Source of the DNA: JAAYEB01 sp035306725
GTDB lineage: Bacteria; Fibrobacterota; Chitinivibrionia; Chitinivibrionales; Chitinispirillaceae
Reading direction: 5' to 3'
Assembly (NCBI GenBank): GCA_035306725.1
Contig: DATGNN010000071.1
Coordinates: forward strand, 1-7,944
DNA length: 7,944 nucleotides
In this document: piece by piece, positions 1 through 7,565 of the stretch
Layout: each line of letters opens with the position of its first letter
Position numbering within the stretch: position 1 is the first letter of the stretch
Program-made: the position numbers and the translations under genes
The notes under the pieces: generated by a model
The model's database searches: none
Told to the model about the DNA's origin: nothing
The model's input: only the letters and a program-made list of their open reading frames with translations

Positions 1-2849
1 ATTTTTTTGATGAAGATACAGTGGTCTATTATACTGACGGTTCCAGTTTAATGCGCCTTACAACTGCTAATGGAATCAATCGCGTACTGGACATTCCGCA
101 AACCGGAAATATTCATGCTGTTACAAAAATTGCAGATACTCTTCTTCTGGCTGCCCAAAAGCGTTTGCTAAAATACAATATTAATACCGAAGCGGTAGAT
201 TTCATTGATTACGACACAGACCTTGACCCTGATGAGATTGAAAAAGTTTACTTTAAAGATAACTTTGTCGTCATTATCTACAGATCTTTCCTGGCAGTAT
301 ATGATGCACAAAACCGCGTCTGGAAAAAAGACTCAAGAAAAAGCATTCAGCAGAAGACAAAAACTGCAACCTGGGATGATGAAGGGCTTACAGTCCGGTA
401 TAAAACCGGATATCAATCTGTTCTTGCCGGATATGTCGAGGAGAATATTTCTTTAAAACGCAAAGGCTATGATTATGATACACTCACCAGGGGCAGAATC
501 ATTAACGACAAAATGGTTTATGATACACTTTACGACAGTGTAAGTGTTTACAGTTATTCAATCCCTTCATTACCACTTATGAATCTCAATCTTCGTACAA
601 CAGATCCTCATGATCGCAGCATGGAACTGTTTTTTGACAACACCAGTTCAAATGAAGTACCCAAAAAGGGTATTTATTATAAAGGTAACCGAAATGACCG
701 TTTGAACTCGATACAGGCAGGAACAACTACAAACGATCAGCTCTCTTCACAAACCTTACCTTCTACTCAACTTGAAGGGGCAAGCATTGTGCTGGAAAGC
801 AAGGAACGTGTCAAAGGCCGCGACCGCAAGGTTTTACGCGCTGCAGCAGGATCAGGTTACATTACAACAAAAACACAATGGCGTACGCTTAAATATCAAA
901 GCAGCGGCACTTACTATCTTTTAGACAAACCAAAAGCAGCAGATTCATCAGACCAGATGGATACAGATACTGTAAAGTCCGTTTCTGATACTACAAGAAT
1001 CATACCCGGAACAGTGCGTGTATGGGTTGACGGAGAGCTGCTCGATTCGACAAAATACACCTTCTACAACGATATCGGAAAACTTCAATTCACAACAGAT
1101 GCACCAGTTGATCCTGTTGCGATTATAACGGTGCAATACAAGATACAAACCATACCTGATGGCAGAATCAATGATGTCGAATTCATTCCCGCACACAGTT
1201 TCGGCCTGATGCATTACGGGTCTGTAAATCTATCACCCAGAGAATGGATTTCTACCCGAATCGGTTTTGCAGGATTTGCTACCGATACACTTTTCTCCTC
1301 TGCTGATATCAGAAAGCCAAGCCCTGTTGTCAACATATTATCTCCGATTGAACTGCGCGGAAAAAACAGGAATCTTTTTTTTAAATTAACGCCCGATTTT
1401 TCCTACAATATGAAAAGCGGCGCAAGAGCCGGGTCTGTTGCTCTTCAAAGCCGGTTTGGAGATAAAACAGGCCTTGTAATCAATGGAATGTTTGCAGATT
1501 CCAACTTTACATCAACCGATACATTTACCTTCGGTTACGGCGCGATAAAAAATCAATTTGATCTTGATTTAACTCACGACATTACAAAAGATATTCCTGT
1601 AAGTTATTACCAGCATTACCGCCACGGCGAACATGGAACCGAAAAACGTTTTTCATCAAAAGCCGGATTACACAAACCAGGCCTGCCTTTTTTTGATGTC
1701 TCTGCTTCACGTACAATATTTGACAGTTATTCAAAAAATGACACCTCACAATCTGTATTCGACAGCCTGTTCAATACAAAAGACAAGATATACATGCGCC
1801 TTTATGAAACATCATCGAGTCTGCTTGAAAATCTGATAAATGTGCGCAAATTCAGTTATGACATATCTCATTCAGAATACAGAACCGAGTTTGGAGACAG
1901 AAACTGGAAATACGGCCGAATGAGTACGGCAATTTTAACCGTTAACCCTGTCCATTCTGTTACGGTTTCGGGTAATCTACTATATCGCAGCGGTATGGAT
2001 ACAGACAGCATGCCTTCATCAACAATCTATCCGGGCCTCGAAATCCAGACTACCGATTTTCCAAACGGTATTGATATCAGCGCATTATATTATTTACAGT
2101 TCAATAAATACGAGTCGGATAAAACCAGTTCCGACAGCATTACAGGCAGTCTGGGTGTGATAATGAAACCAGGACAGTGGTTTTCTCCATTAAGGTGGTT
2201 TTCTCCACGTTTTAATCTTTCACAAAAAACAAATACTTCATTTAATACAGTTCGACCCCGGCTACATGAGATTATTACAGGCCAGAACGGCAAACACAGC
2301 TCTACAACAATTGGTGGTTTCGGATTTAATGTTTTCCCCTCTGATGCTATCCTTTTTCGAAATTTTAATGAATGGACCGTATCTGACACTATCAGTTATT
2401 TCAGTACAGAAAATGATTTCCAGTTCTGGCCTGGATCGAGAAATTACTGGCAGATTATCTGGAATTTCACAGAACTTAACAATTATCACAGCGGTTATTT
2501 GTCCTACGACCGTATTATTACACCATGGCTCCGAACTGCACCCAAGTTAAATGCAACTTATAGCACCGATTCTACCGGAAAAGTGCTTGAGGCAGGACCG
2601 ACACTAACTGTGAACCTGAATTTCCAGAATGTCAGTTTTTTAAAATCACTTTTTAATTCACATGATTTCAGTATTGTATGGAAAAGTCTTGATGGTGAGT
2701 TCAGGAAAAAACCAGGCATTGGATATACATTCAATCTTTCTGCTGTTATTGTGCCTAACATACAAATCAACAATTTCGAAAGTTTTACTTTTAAAAATAA
2801 CGAATTATCAGATTTCCAGAGCCGATTGACTATGATCGTAAACTTCTAA
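1..2849 (+). CDS. Large outer-membrane beta-barrel protein with SprA-like segment (5' end missing)
   Basis: The reading frame is already open at the left edge (codons from position 3 read FFDEDT before the GTG at 21), so the true start lies outside the window and the GTG is probably an internal valine. More than 940 residues are visible. The first ~110, counted from the GTG, alternate short hydrophobic strands with polar turns and look like beta-propeller blades (for example DTLLLAAQKRLLKYN, then FVVIIYRSFLAVYDAQNRVW). Residues ~328-375 carry a segment of the type VRVWVDGELLDSTKYTF...GKLQF, resembling domains of SprA-type T9SS translocon proteins. From ~395 onward the chain is rich in aromatic, amphipathic strands and ends in LTMIVNF; a terminal Phe is the usual beta-barrel assembly signal. 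I infer an outer-membrane barrel with a periplasmic or surface N-terminal part. It cannot be called SprA itself, which is normally over 2,000 residues. The lipoprotein gene follows after 14 bp. Confidence 0.8.
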   Translation, partial: FFDEDTVVYYTDGSSLMRLTTANGINRVLDIPQTGNIHAVTKIADTLLLAAQKRLLKYNINTEAVDFIDYDTDLDPDEIEKVYFKDNFVVIIYRSFLAVYDAQNRVWKKDSRKSIQQKTKTATWDDEGLTVRYKTGYQSVLAGYVEENISLKRKGYDYDTLTRGRIINDKMVYDTLYDSVSVYSYSIPSLPLMNLNLRTTDPHDRSMELFFDNTSSNEVPKKGIYYKGNRNDRLNSIQAGTTTNDQLSSQTLPSTQLEGASIVLESKERVKGRDRKVLRAAAGSGYITTKTQWRTLKYQSSGTYYLLDKPKAADSSDQMDTDTVKSVSDTTRIIPGTVRVWVDGELLDSTKYTFYNDIGKLQFTTDAPVDPVAIITVQYKIQTIPDGRINDVEFIPAHSFGLMHYGSVNLSPREWISTRIGFAGFATDTLFSSADIRKPSPVVNILSPIELRGKNRNLFFKLTPDFSYNMKSGARAGSVALQSRFGDKTGLVINGMFADSNFTSTDTFTFGYGAIKNQFDLDLTHDITKDIPVSYYQHYRHGEHGTEKRFSSKAGLHKPGLPFFDVSASRTIFDSYSKNDTSQSVFDSLFNTKDKIYMRLYETSSSLLENLINVRKFSYDISHSEYRTEFGDRNWKYGRMSTAILTVNPVHSVTVSGNLLYRSGMDTDSMPSSTIYPGLEIQTTDFPNGIDISALYYLQFNKYESDKTSSDSITGSLGVIMKPGQWFSPLRWFSPRFNLSQKTNTSFNTVRPRLHEIITGQNGKHSSTTIGGFGFNVFPSDAILFRNFNEWTVSDTISYFSTENDFQFWPGSRNYWQIIWNFTELNNYHSGYLSYDRIITPWLRTAPKLNATYSTDSTGKVLEAGPTLTVNLNFQNVSFLKSLFNSHDFSIVWKSLDGEFRKKPGIGYTFNLSAVIVPNIQINNFESFTFKNNELSDFQSRLTMIVNF

Positions 2850-2852
2850 GCC

Positions 2853-2859
2853 GGAGGTG
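2853..2859 (+). promoter_or_regulatory. Shine-Dalgarno site of lipoprotein gene
   Basis: GGAGGTG lies just upstream of the ATG at 2864, in the 14-bp gap after the preceding stop codon. It fixes the start of the small lipoprotein and supports translation from the same mRNA as the upstream barrel gene. Confidence 0.85.
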
Positions 2860-2863
2860 TTCC

Positions 2864-3421
2864 ATGACTTACCTTTTTAAAACATTTTCTGTTATACTTG
2901 TTACTTTTCTTCTGTTTACCAACTGCAAACTGGTAAGCGATGATGAGAACGATTCACAGGGTCTCAATTCACTTAAGCTTCAATCTGATGAGGCAAGCGG
3001 ATGGGTAGAATCCTCCTTATTTGATTTTAATGTAAGCAATTGCACTGAAGAAACCGGTTTGAATGGCGGTGCCCAGAAATATATTGAGAAAGGTCTGGTT
3101 GAGGGTTTTAAGCAGACACTTTCGAAATCCTCTTTTAATTTCATTCTGATAGTAATTGATTTTGGTAACAGTTCCAATGCTAATGCGATGTTCAGCAAAA
3201 TGCACACTGAAGAAGTATTTGATGAAATCATAATTGACGGTTTTAGTGAAAATGAAGCGATTATTGACAATAGTCCGTTAAGCGGTGTTGATGCATACGC
3301 TCATTTTGGAAAATACTACTTTGAATTACACTTTACAGGATACAGCAAGAAAGCAGATGCCAAAAATGCAGCATCAAGTTTTTTGGAACTGTTCAGAAAT
3401 AAAGTCAGCAATCTGAAATGA
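2864..3421 (+). CDS. Putative lipoprotein of unknown function (185 aa)
   Basis: The start is set by a strong GGAGGTG site. The N-terminus is a short charged stretch and a hydrophobic core (residues 4-19) ending at Cys21 in the context LLFTNC, a relaxed lipobox with Asn at -1 instead of the usual Gly, Ala or Ser. The first mature residues are acidic (KLVSDDEND). The rest is a single compact alpha/beta domain of about 150 residues. It includes a strand FNFILIVIDFG, a helix with NANAMFSKM, a strand pair around DAYAHFGKYYFELHFTGYS, and a final Ala-rich helix ending in FLELFRNKV. I do not recognise a named family. Its place between an outer-membrane barrel gene (14-bp gap) and a Tat/T9SS protein gene (47-bp gap) suggests an envelope role, perhaps as a partner of the barrel protein. 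That role is inference. Confidence 0.85.
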   Translation: MTYLFKTFSVILVTFLLFTNCKLVSDDENDSQGLNSLKLQSDEASGWVESSLFDFNVSNCTEETGLNGGAQKYIEKGLVEGFKQTLSKSSFNFILIVIDFGNSSNANAMFSKMHTEEVFDEIIIDGFSENEAIIDNSPLSGVDAYAHFGKYYFELHFTGYSKKADAKNAASSFLELFRNKVSNLK

Positions 3422-3454
3422 GTTTTATATCATAAAAATAATATGCTCTTAAAT

Positions 3455-3460
3455 GAGGGG
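3455..3460 (+). promoter_or_regulatory. Shine-Dalgarno site of DUF362 gene
   Basis: GAGGGG sits 8 bases before the ATG at 3469, inside the 47-bp gap after the lipoprotein gene. It supports this start, which also places the twin-arginine motif at the usual distance from the N-terminus. Confidence 0.8.
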
Positions 3461-3468
3461 GCGTTAAT

Positions 3469-4860
3469 ATGAAAAAAGCCAAAGATGTAACCAGACGATC
3501 ATTTTTAAAATCTGCAACTGCCGGTATCACTGGATTATCAATTGCCGGTTCAGGTATTAAATCCGCTATTGCCGGAACCAAAAACAGTCTTGCATGGTCT
3601 TCGGGGGATCAGGTTAACCCACAAATAAGCAACAATCTTGTGGTCTGCTGTCATGATCCTCAGATGTTTAAAAATGAGCAGGATGCAACAGTGGCCGATA
3701 CATTCCATGAACAAAATGAAGTTGTTGACACAGAGCGTGTCGAGACAAATATGGATGGAATAGCTGTAAACCTTTCCGGTAAAGATGATCCGGATGAGGC
3801 ATGGGCTGCAATTTTCAGAAAACCTGAAGAAAAGCAGTGGAATGAAGTAAAAGCAGCTATCAAGGTAAACTGTATCTATACCGGTATCATGCCCCGGATT
3901 GCGATTGTCGGAAAAGTTTGTAAGGAACTTATAAAACTCGGCGTACAGCCGTCAAATATTACAATCTATGATGCGTGTCACAATGCATATGGAAGTGATA
4001 AATACAGTCCCTATGTAGGAAACGGTTTACCCGAAAATATAATTGTATCCAATTCTGTTCAAACAGGATCCCGTATTCCTGTTGGTTCCAGTACATTTAA
4101 ATGTACAGATGTACTTGCAGTATCATCCGGAAATTCTGTTGTTTACACCAATGACATACTTGTTAATTGTTCAGTCAACAAGGGGCACAGTCTTACTGAT
4201 AAAGGCGGGTTTACTCTAAGTTTGAAAAACCACACTGGTACAATGAAATTTTCCTGCCCAAGTTTACAGGAAATGATTGATGAAAACAAATCGGAAGTGA
4301 TACTCGGGGGTAATCCTGCCCGACAGCAACTTTGCATTGTCGATTCGTTATGGGCTGCCATAAAAGGTCCTTTCGATCCTCCATCACATCTTCCGGCACG
4401 TATAATTATGGGCACGTTCGGACCGGCTGTTGATATCGCGGTTGTAAGAAACATACGGGAAAAGTTAATGAGAGCTTCACATACAGAAAGTGCAATACAG
4501 ACAATACTTAGCTCCTTTGGAATTTCTGAAAACGATTTGCAATGGAAAGAGATTGAAGCTTATGATCCGACACCCGTTTCACGCTCTCGTAATAAAAAAT
4601 CCGCAAACAGTTTCTGTATGATAATCAATGGCAGCTCAAAAGCTTCAGAGATATTTTTTCAGGTTCCTTCGCAAGTGTCTGATATCGAAATATCCGATCT
4701 TTCGGGAAAATTGATTAGATCCATGAACAACATATCATTAAAAGGAAAAATGGCCTGGGATGGATTGTCCCGGACAGGAAAACGGGTTAAAACCGGAGTT
4801 TATATAGTACGAGTCAAAGGTAATGGTTTTACTCAATCACAAAGGGTCAATGTTTTTTAA
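3469..4860 (+). CDS. DUF362-family protein with Tat signal and T9SS-like C-terminal domain
   Basis: The N-terminus has a textbook twin-arginine signal: TRRSFLK at residues 8-14, followed by a weakly hydrophobic Ala/Gly-rich stretch to about residue 36. Residues ~55-365 match the DUF362 pattern: KVNC (132-135), a helix then ITIYDAC (164-170), VNCSVNKGH (232-240), KGGFTLSLKNHTG (245-257), DSLWAAIKGPFD (292-303) and GPAVDIAVV (318-326). DUF362 domains often occur with iron-sulfur proteins and their reaction is unknown. Folding before export would fit the Tat signal, but no clear 4Fe-4S ferredoxin motif is present. After a Ser/Arg/Lys-rich linker (~370-380), residues ~385-463 form an Ig-like tail with ISDLSGKLIR, AWDGLSRTGKRV and TGVYIVRV, typical of FlgD-like or T9SS type A sorting domains, ending in RVNVF. 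It is the third gene of the probable operon. The Tat/T9SS combination is unusual. Confidence 0.88.
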   Translation: MKKAKDVTRRSFLKSATAGITGLSIAGSGIKSAIAGTKNSLAWSSGDQVNPQISNNLVVCCHDPQMFKNEQDATVADTFHEQNEVVDTERVETNMDGIAVNLSGKDDPDEAWAAIFRKPEEKQWNEVKAAIKVNCIYTGIMPRIAIVGKVCKELIKLGVQPSNITIYDACHNAYGSDKYSPYVGNGLPENIIVSNSVQTGSRIPVGSSTFKCTDVLAVSSGNSVVYTNDILVNCSVNKGHSLTDKGGFTLSLKNHTGTMKFSCPSLQEMIDENKSEVILGGNPARQQLCIVDSLWAAIKGPFDPPSHLPARIIMGTFGPAVDIAVVRNIREKLMRASHTESAIQTILSSFGISENDLQWKEIEAYDPTPVSRSRNKKSANSFCMIINGSSKASEIFFQVPSQVSDIEISDLSGKLIRSMNNISLKGKMAWDGLSRTGKRVKTGVYIVRVKGNGFTQSQRVNVF

Positions 4861-4929
4861 ATCTGTAACAGCAACAATTACCAGAATATAAGTTTTTTTT
4901 TTAACCCGAGAACTTTTCTCAGTTCATGC

Positions 4930-4995
4930 TTCCAGAATCAGGACCTGGTACAAGTCGTAAATCAATGGACTTGTAAGCGGGTACTGGTTCTGGAA
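4930..4995 (+). terminator. Long imperfect hairpin, possible terminator of the DUF362 operon
   Basis: The inner stem is a perfect 8-bp TACAAGTC (4949-4956) with GACTTGTA (4968-4975) around an 11-base loop. Beyond a small internal loop, CCAGAATCAGGACC (4932-4945) pairs with GGTACTGGTTCTGG (4980-4993), with one G-T wobble and one mismatch, and is flanked by two more T-A pairs. The following bases are pyrimidine-rich (AATTTCTTTCTT) rather than a clean U-run, so termination is plausible but not certain. An additional outer pairing of ATTACC (4877-4882) with GGTAAT (5006-5011) would enclose the whole hairpin. Confidence 0.5.
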
Positions 4996-5208
4996 TTTCT
5001 TTCTTGGTAATATTTTGTTCTGGCCTATTTTCTGTGTTTTTCCTGTATATATGTTAAATCAATAAACCTTAATTATATTTATAAACACTAATCACTTATT
5101 GAAATCTATATTACAACTGTTTTTGGGAACCAGTTATTCCTGACACAATAAGTGTGCAGCTCTTCAAAAAAATCCACTGTCCTGGTTCAAATAGTTCATA
5201 TCTTTTAC

Positions 5209-5214
5209 AGGAGG
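5209..5214 (+). promoter_or_regulatory. Shine-Dalgarno site of GH8 gene
   Basis: AGGAGG lies four bases before the ATG at 5219, a short but workable spacing. It fixes the start at the beginning of a good Sec signal peptide. Confidence 0.85.
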
Positions 5215-5218
5215 CATC

Positions 5219-7483
5219 ATGTCCAGAAATATAACGGTTTGGAGTTTTATATTGATATTCTGCCTGAGCGCATTTTCCGCGCCCAAATATCCTTTTCCAC
5301 AACAAGCCAAATACAACTATGGAATAATGCCTGAGGATATCAGTCATAAACATGTACAAGCTGTGTATGATATATGGCTAAACGGATATTATGAAGAAAA
5401 AGATAATCTGGCCAGAATCAAATTCGATGAACCAGGGAACACTGTCAGCGAAGGTATCGGATATGGCATGCTGATTATGGTTTATATGGATAACGATAAA
5501 AATAATACACAGCAAAAATTTGACAAACTTTGGAACTATTATAAAAATTTTCCTGATGAAAAAAACCTGATGAACTGGAAAATAAGTGGTTTTGACAGAG
5601 CTATCCAAAATGGTGCAGCTACTGACGCCGAACTTGATGTAGCGGTTGCACTGATAATGGCTCATAAGCAATGGGATGATTCAAAATATCTCAATGATGC
5701 CAAAAATTTGATAGGGAAAATCTACTCGCATGAGGTTAGCGGCAATGTATTAATCGGTGGTGACTCATGGGGTTATCCTACTTACAATCCCTCTTATATG
5801 AGCATGGTTGCTACCCAATTGTTTCAATCGGTTGATGATAATGGCAGCAGATGGAGTTCCGTTCAAAACGGATGTTACCAGCTTTTACAAAGAAGTCAAC
5901 ACTCTACCACAGGCATGTGGCCAAACTGGTGTAATGAATCGGGAAATCCAGGAGGCGGTGTAGGGAGTTTCCCACAAATTTACGGTTTTGACGCGTGCCG
6001 TACTCCTTGGCGGCTTGGATGGGCATACGCCTGGTACGGACATTCTGATGCAAAAACCCTGTGTTCAAAAATTGTCTCATGGTTTAAAACAAAAACTAAT
6101 AACAGCCCTGCTGCTATCGGACAGCAATATAATCTTGACGGCAGCATTAATACCTCAGCAGGCGGTAACAATGACAATATCCCGACATATCTGGGACCAT
6201 TAACTGTTGGAGGTATGGTAGATCCATCTTTTCAATCATGGGTGAACAATGGTTATACAAGACTTCGCGCGTTCGGCAGCAGAAATGATAATTACTACAA
6301 CGAATGTCTTGAACTGTTATCAATGCTCCTTCTTACCGGAAACATGCCGGATTTTACCAGCGTAGAACCGAAACAGTCGGCTTCACTTACATTAAAGGTA
6401 AATCCGCCGGAAGCAGGAACTGTATCGCCGGAAACCGGTAATTATTCAACAGGAGAACAGGTATCAATCTCAACACAACCTTCAGACCTTTCAAAGTATA
6501 CTTTTATCGGATGGAGTGGTGATTATGAAGGATCAAATTCAAACGCATCGGTAACAGTCAATTATGATATGGTAATAACAGCAAATTACAAGGATCAAAG
6601 CGCTTCAGATCTTGTAGACGATTTCGAGGATGGTGATGATCAAACCAGAATGGGAAGTCCTTGGTTTACATTCACAGATTCTGATGTTAATGGCAATTCT
6701 TCAATAGTGCCTTTATCAGGAAAAAAAGACGAACCATTCGAAATGACAAGCGGTGGGTACAACAGCGACTATGCACTGAAAGTGGAGTATTCCCTTGATA
6801 GAGGCAGTTATAATTACGCACCATTTGTTGGGGTCGGGTTTGAGATGTCGGATGAGGAGCCGACAGTTGATATAAGCATGTCAACCGGAATCAGTTTCGC
6901 CTATAAAGGCAGCTTTGGCAGCAATGATACATGCGCCCTGAAATGTGAATCTGATGCTGTAACGGAAGACGGAGCGAGTTACAGTTACACACTGGAACCC
7001 AGCCGTGATTGGAAAGAAATCAGTATCACCTGGGACGAATTTCTTCAACCGGAATGGGTTACAAATGCTGTTGAACTTGATCTTACATGTATACCCAAAA
7101 TACAATGGCAAATACATGGTGCAAGCGGGGCATCAGGTGAATTCTGGATTGATGATATACATATTATCGGGTATGAAGTTCCTGTTAAAGAAGTAAGTGT
7201 ACAGCCATTCAAACCTTTAACGGCATATAATACAATTGATTGCTCCCGAAAAGGTTCCAGCATAATTATAAATTATCCAACAGAACATCAGGGTAAAGTA
7301 AACATCTCCCTTTACAGTCTTGCAGGAAAACTTGTAAGGAATCTCTTTAACGGAGCCCTGAAAAACGGAAATCACCAGTTGCATTTCGATACCAGGAATT
7401 TTGGCTTGTCCAACAATATTTACGTGCTTCGAATGTCTGATATGAGCGGTACTGTTTCAAGGAGGGTGATTCTCAACAGGTAA
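5219..7483 (+). CDS. Secreted glycoside hydrolase family 8 enzyme with CBM-like and T9SS sorting domains
   Basis: This is a 754-residue modular enzyme. Residues 1-20 form a Sec signal peptide (hydrophobic WSFILIFCLSAFS) with cleavage near residues 20-21. The GH8 catalytic domain spans ~25-378: VSEGIGYGM gives the likely proton donor Glu78, GAATDAELDVA holds Asp136, and FDACRTPWRLGWAYAW holds Asp258, at the position of the catalytic base in subfamily GH8a enzymes such as clostridial CelA. The spacing of the three acids matches that family. GH8 enzymes hydrolyse beta-1,4 linkages (cellulose, mixed-linkage glucan, chitosan or xylan); an endoglucanase is most likely, but the substrate cannot be fixed from sequence. 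Residues ~388-458 form a divergent InlB-like repeat (FIGWSGDYEG). Residues ~463-651 resemble a CBM11/CIA30 module (DDFEDGDD, DWKEISITWDEFLQPEW, FWIDDIHI). Residues ~670-754 form a T9SS type A sorting domain (SLAGKLVR, basic end RRVILNR). The enzyme should be released or anchored at the cell surface. It appears monocistronic. Confidence 0.95.
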   Translation: MSRNITVWSFILIFCLSAFSAPKYPFPQQAKYNYGIMPEDISHKHVQAVYDIWLNGYYEEKDNLARIKFDEPGNTVSEGIGYGMLIMVYMDNDKNNTQQKFDKLWNYYKNFPDEKNLMNWKISGFDRAIQNGAATDAELDVAVALIMAHKQWDDSKYLNDAKNLIGKIYSHEVSGNVLIGGDSWGYPTYNPSYMSMVATQLFQSVDDNGSRWSSVQNGCYQLLQRSQHSTTGMWPNWCNESGNPGGGVGSFPQIYGFDACRTPWRLGWAYAWYGHSDAKTLCSKIVSWFKTKTNNSPAAIGQQYNLDGSINTSAGGNNDNIPTYLGPLTVGGMVDPSFQSWVNNGYTRLRAFGSRNDNYYNECLELLSMLLLTGNMPDFTSVEPKQSASLTLKVNPPEAGTVSPETGNYSTGEQVSISTQPSDLSKYTFIGWSGDYEGSNSNASVTVNYDMVITANYKDQSASDLVDDFEDGDDQTRMGSPWFTFTDSDVNGNSSIVPLSGKKDEPFEMTSGGYNSDYALKVEYSLDRGSYNYAPFVGVGFEMSDEEPTVDISMSTGISFAYKGSFGSNDTCALKCESDAVTEDGASYSYTLEPSRDWKEISITWDEFLQPEWVTNAVELDLTCIPKIQWQIHGASGASGEFWIDDIHIIGYEVPVKEVSVQPFKPLTAYNTIDCSRKGSSIIINYPTEHQGKVNISLYSLAGKLVRNLFNGALKNGNHQLHFDTRNFGLSNNIYVLRMSDMSGTVSRRVILNR

Positions 7484-7502
7484 TTATGCTGTTATATTCA
7501 TG

Positions 7503-7533
7503 TTTTATCATACAGTGTAATTTGTATGAAAAA
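7503..7533 (+). other. AT-rich hairpin just after the GH8 gene
   Basis: TCATACA (7508-7514) and TGTATGA (7523-7529) form a perfect 7-bp stem with an 8-base loop. TTTT (7503-7506) and AAAA (7530-7533) can extend it past a bulged A. It begins 20 bases after the GH8 stop. There is no T-run after the stem on the plus strand, so it is not a classic intrinsic terminator; it could protect the 3' end of the mRNA. Confidence 0.4.
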
Positions 7534-7565
7534 GAATGTCTGAACTATTGTCTCAATCCAATCCT

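Larger units (their letters stand above)
4861..5218 (+). other. Non-coding stretch between DUF362 and GH8 genes
   Basis: No convincing gene lies in these 358 bases. The stretch holds a run of ten T (4893-4902) with no strong stem before it; a small GAGAA/TTCTC inverted repeat (4908-4920); and a long imperfect hairpin (4930-4995, listed separately). Next come an AT-rich part (about 5048-5115) with several TATA-like hexamers that could hold the GH8 promoter, though no -35/-10 pair with proper spacing stood out, and the GH8 leader with short complementary segments GAACCAG (5127-5133) and CTGGTTC (5182-5188). The gap length and the hairpin suggest that the GH8 gene has its own transcription unit. 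Confidence 0.7.

Noticed and set aside
21..23. GTG at 21 as the true start of the large barrel protein
   Set aside because: The frame is open to the window edge and no Shine-Dalgarno site precedes the GTG; the gene most likely begins upstream of the window.
948..1214. Minus-strand 88-codon frame inside the barrel gene
   Set aside because: It lies wholly opposite a well-supported coding region and its product is not recognisable.
3469..4860. DUF362 protein as a ferredoxin-type iron-sulfur protein
   Set aside because: Cysteines are scattered and no CxxCxxCxxxC cluster-binding motif is present, so a 4Fe-4S role is not claimed.
4893..4902. Run of ten T as the U-tract of an intrinsic terminator
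   Set aside because: No stable GC-containing stem was found immediately upstream; only very weak pairings such as CTG/CAG are possible.
4861..5218. Cyclic-di-GMP or other known riboswitch upstream of the GH8 gene
   Set aside because: No conserved core of the riboswitch classes I know could be recognised; only generic hairpins are visible.
5111..5359. Minus-strand 82-codon frame overlapping the GH8 start
   Set aside because: It runs antisense across the GH8 leader, ribosome-binding site and signal peptide, and its product shows no recognisable domain.
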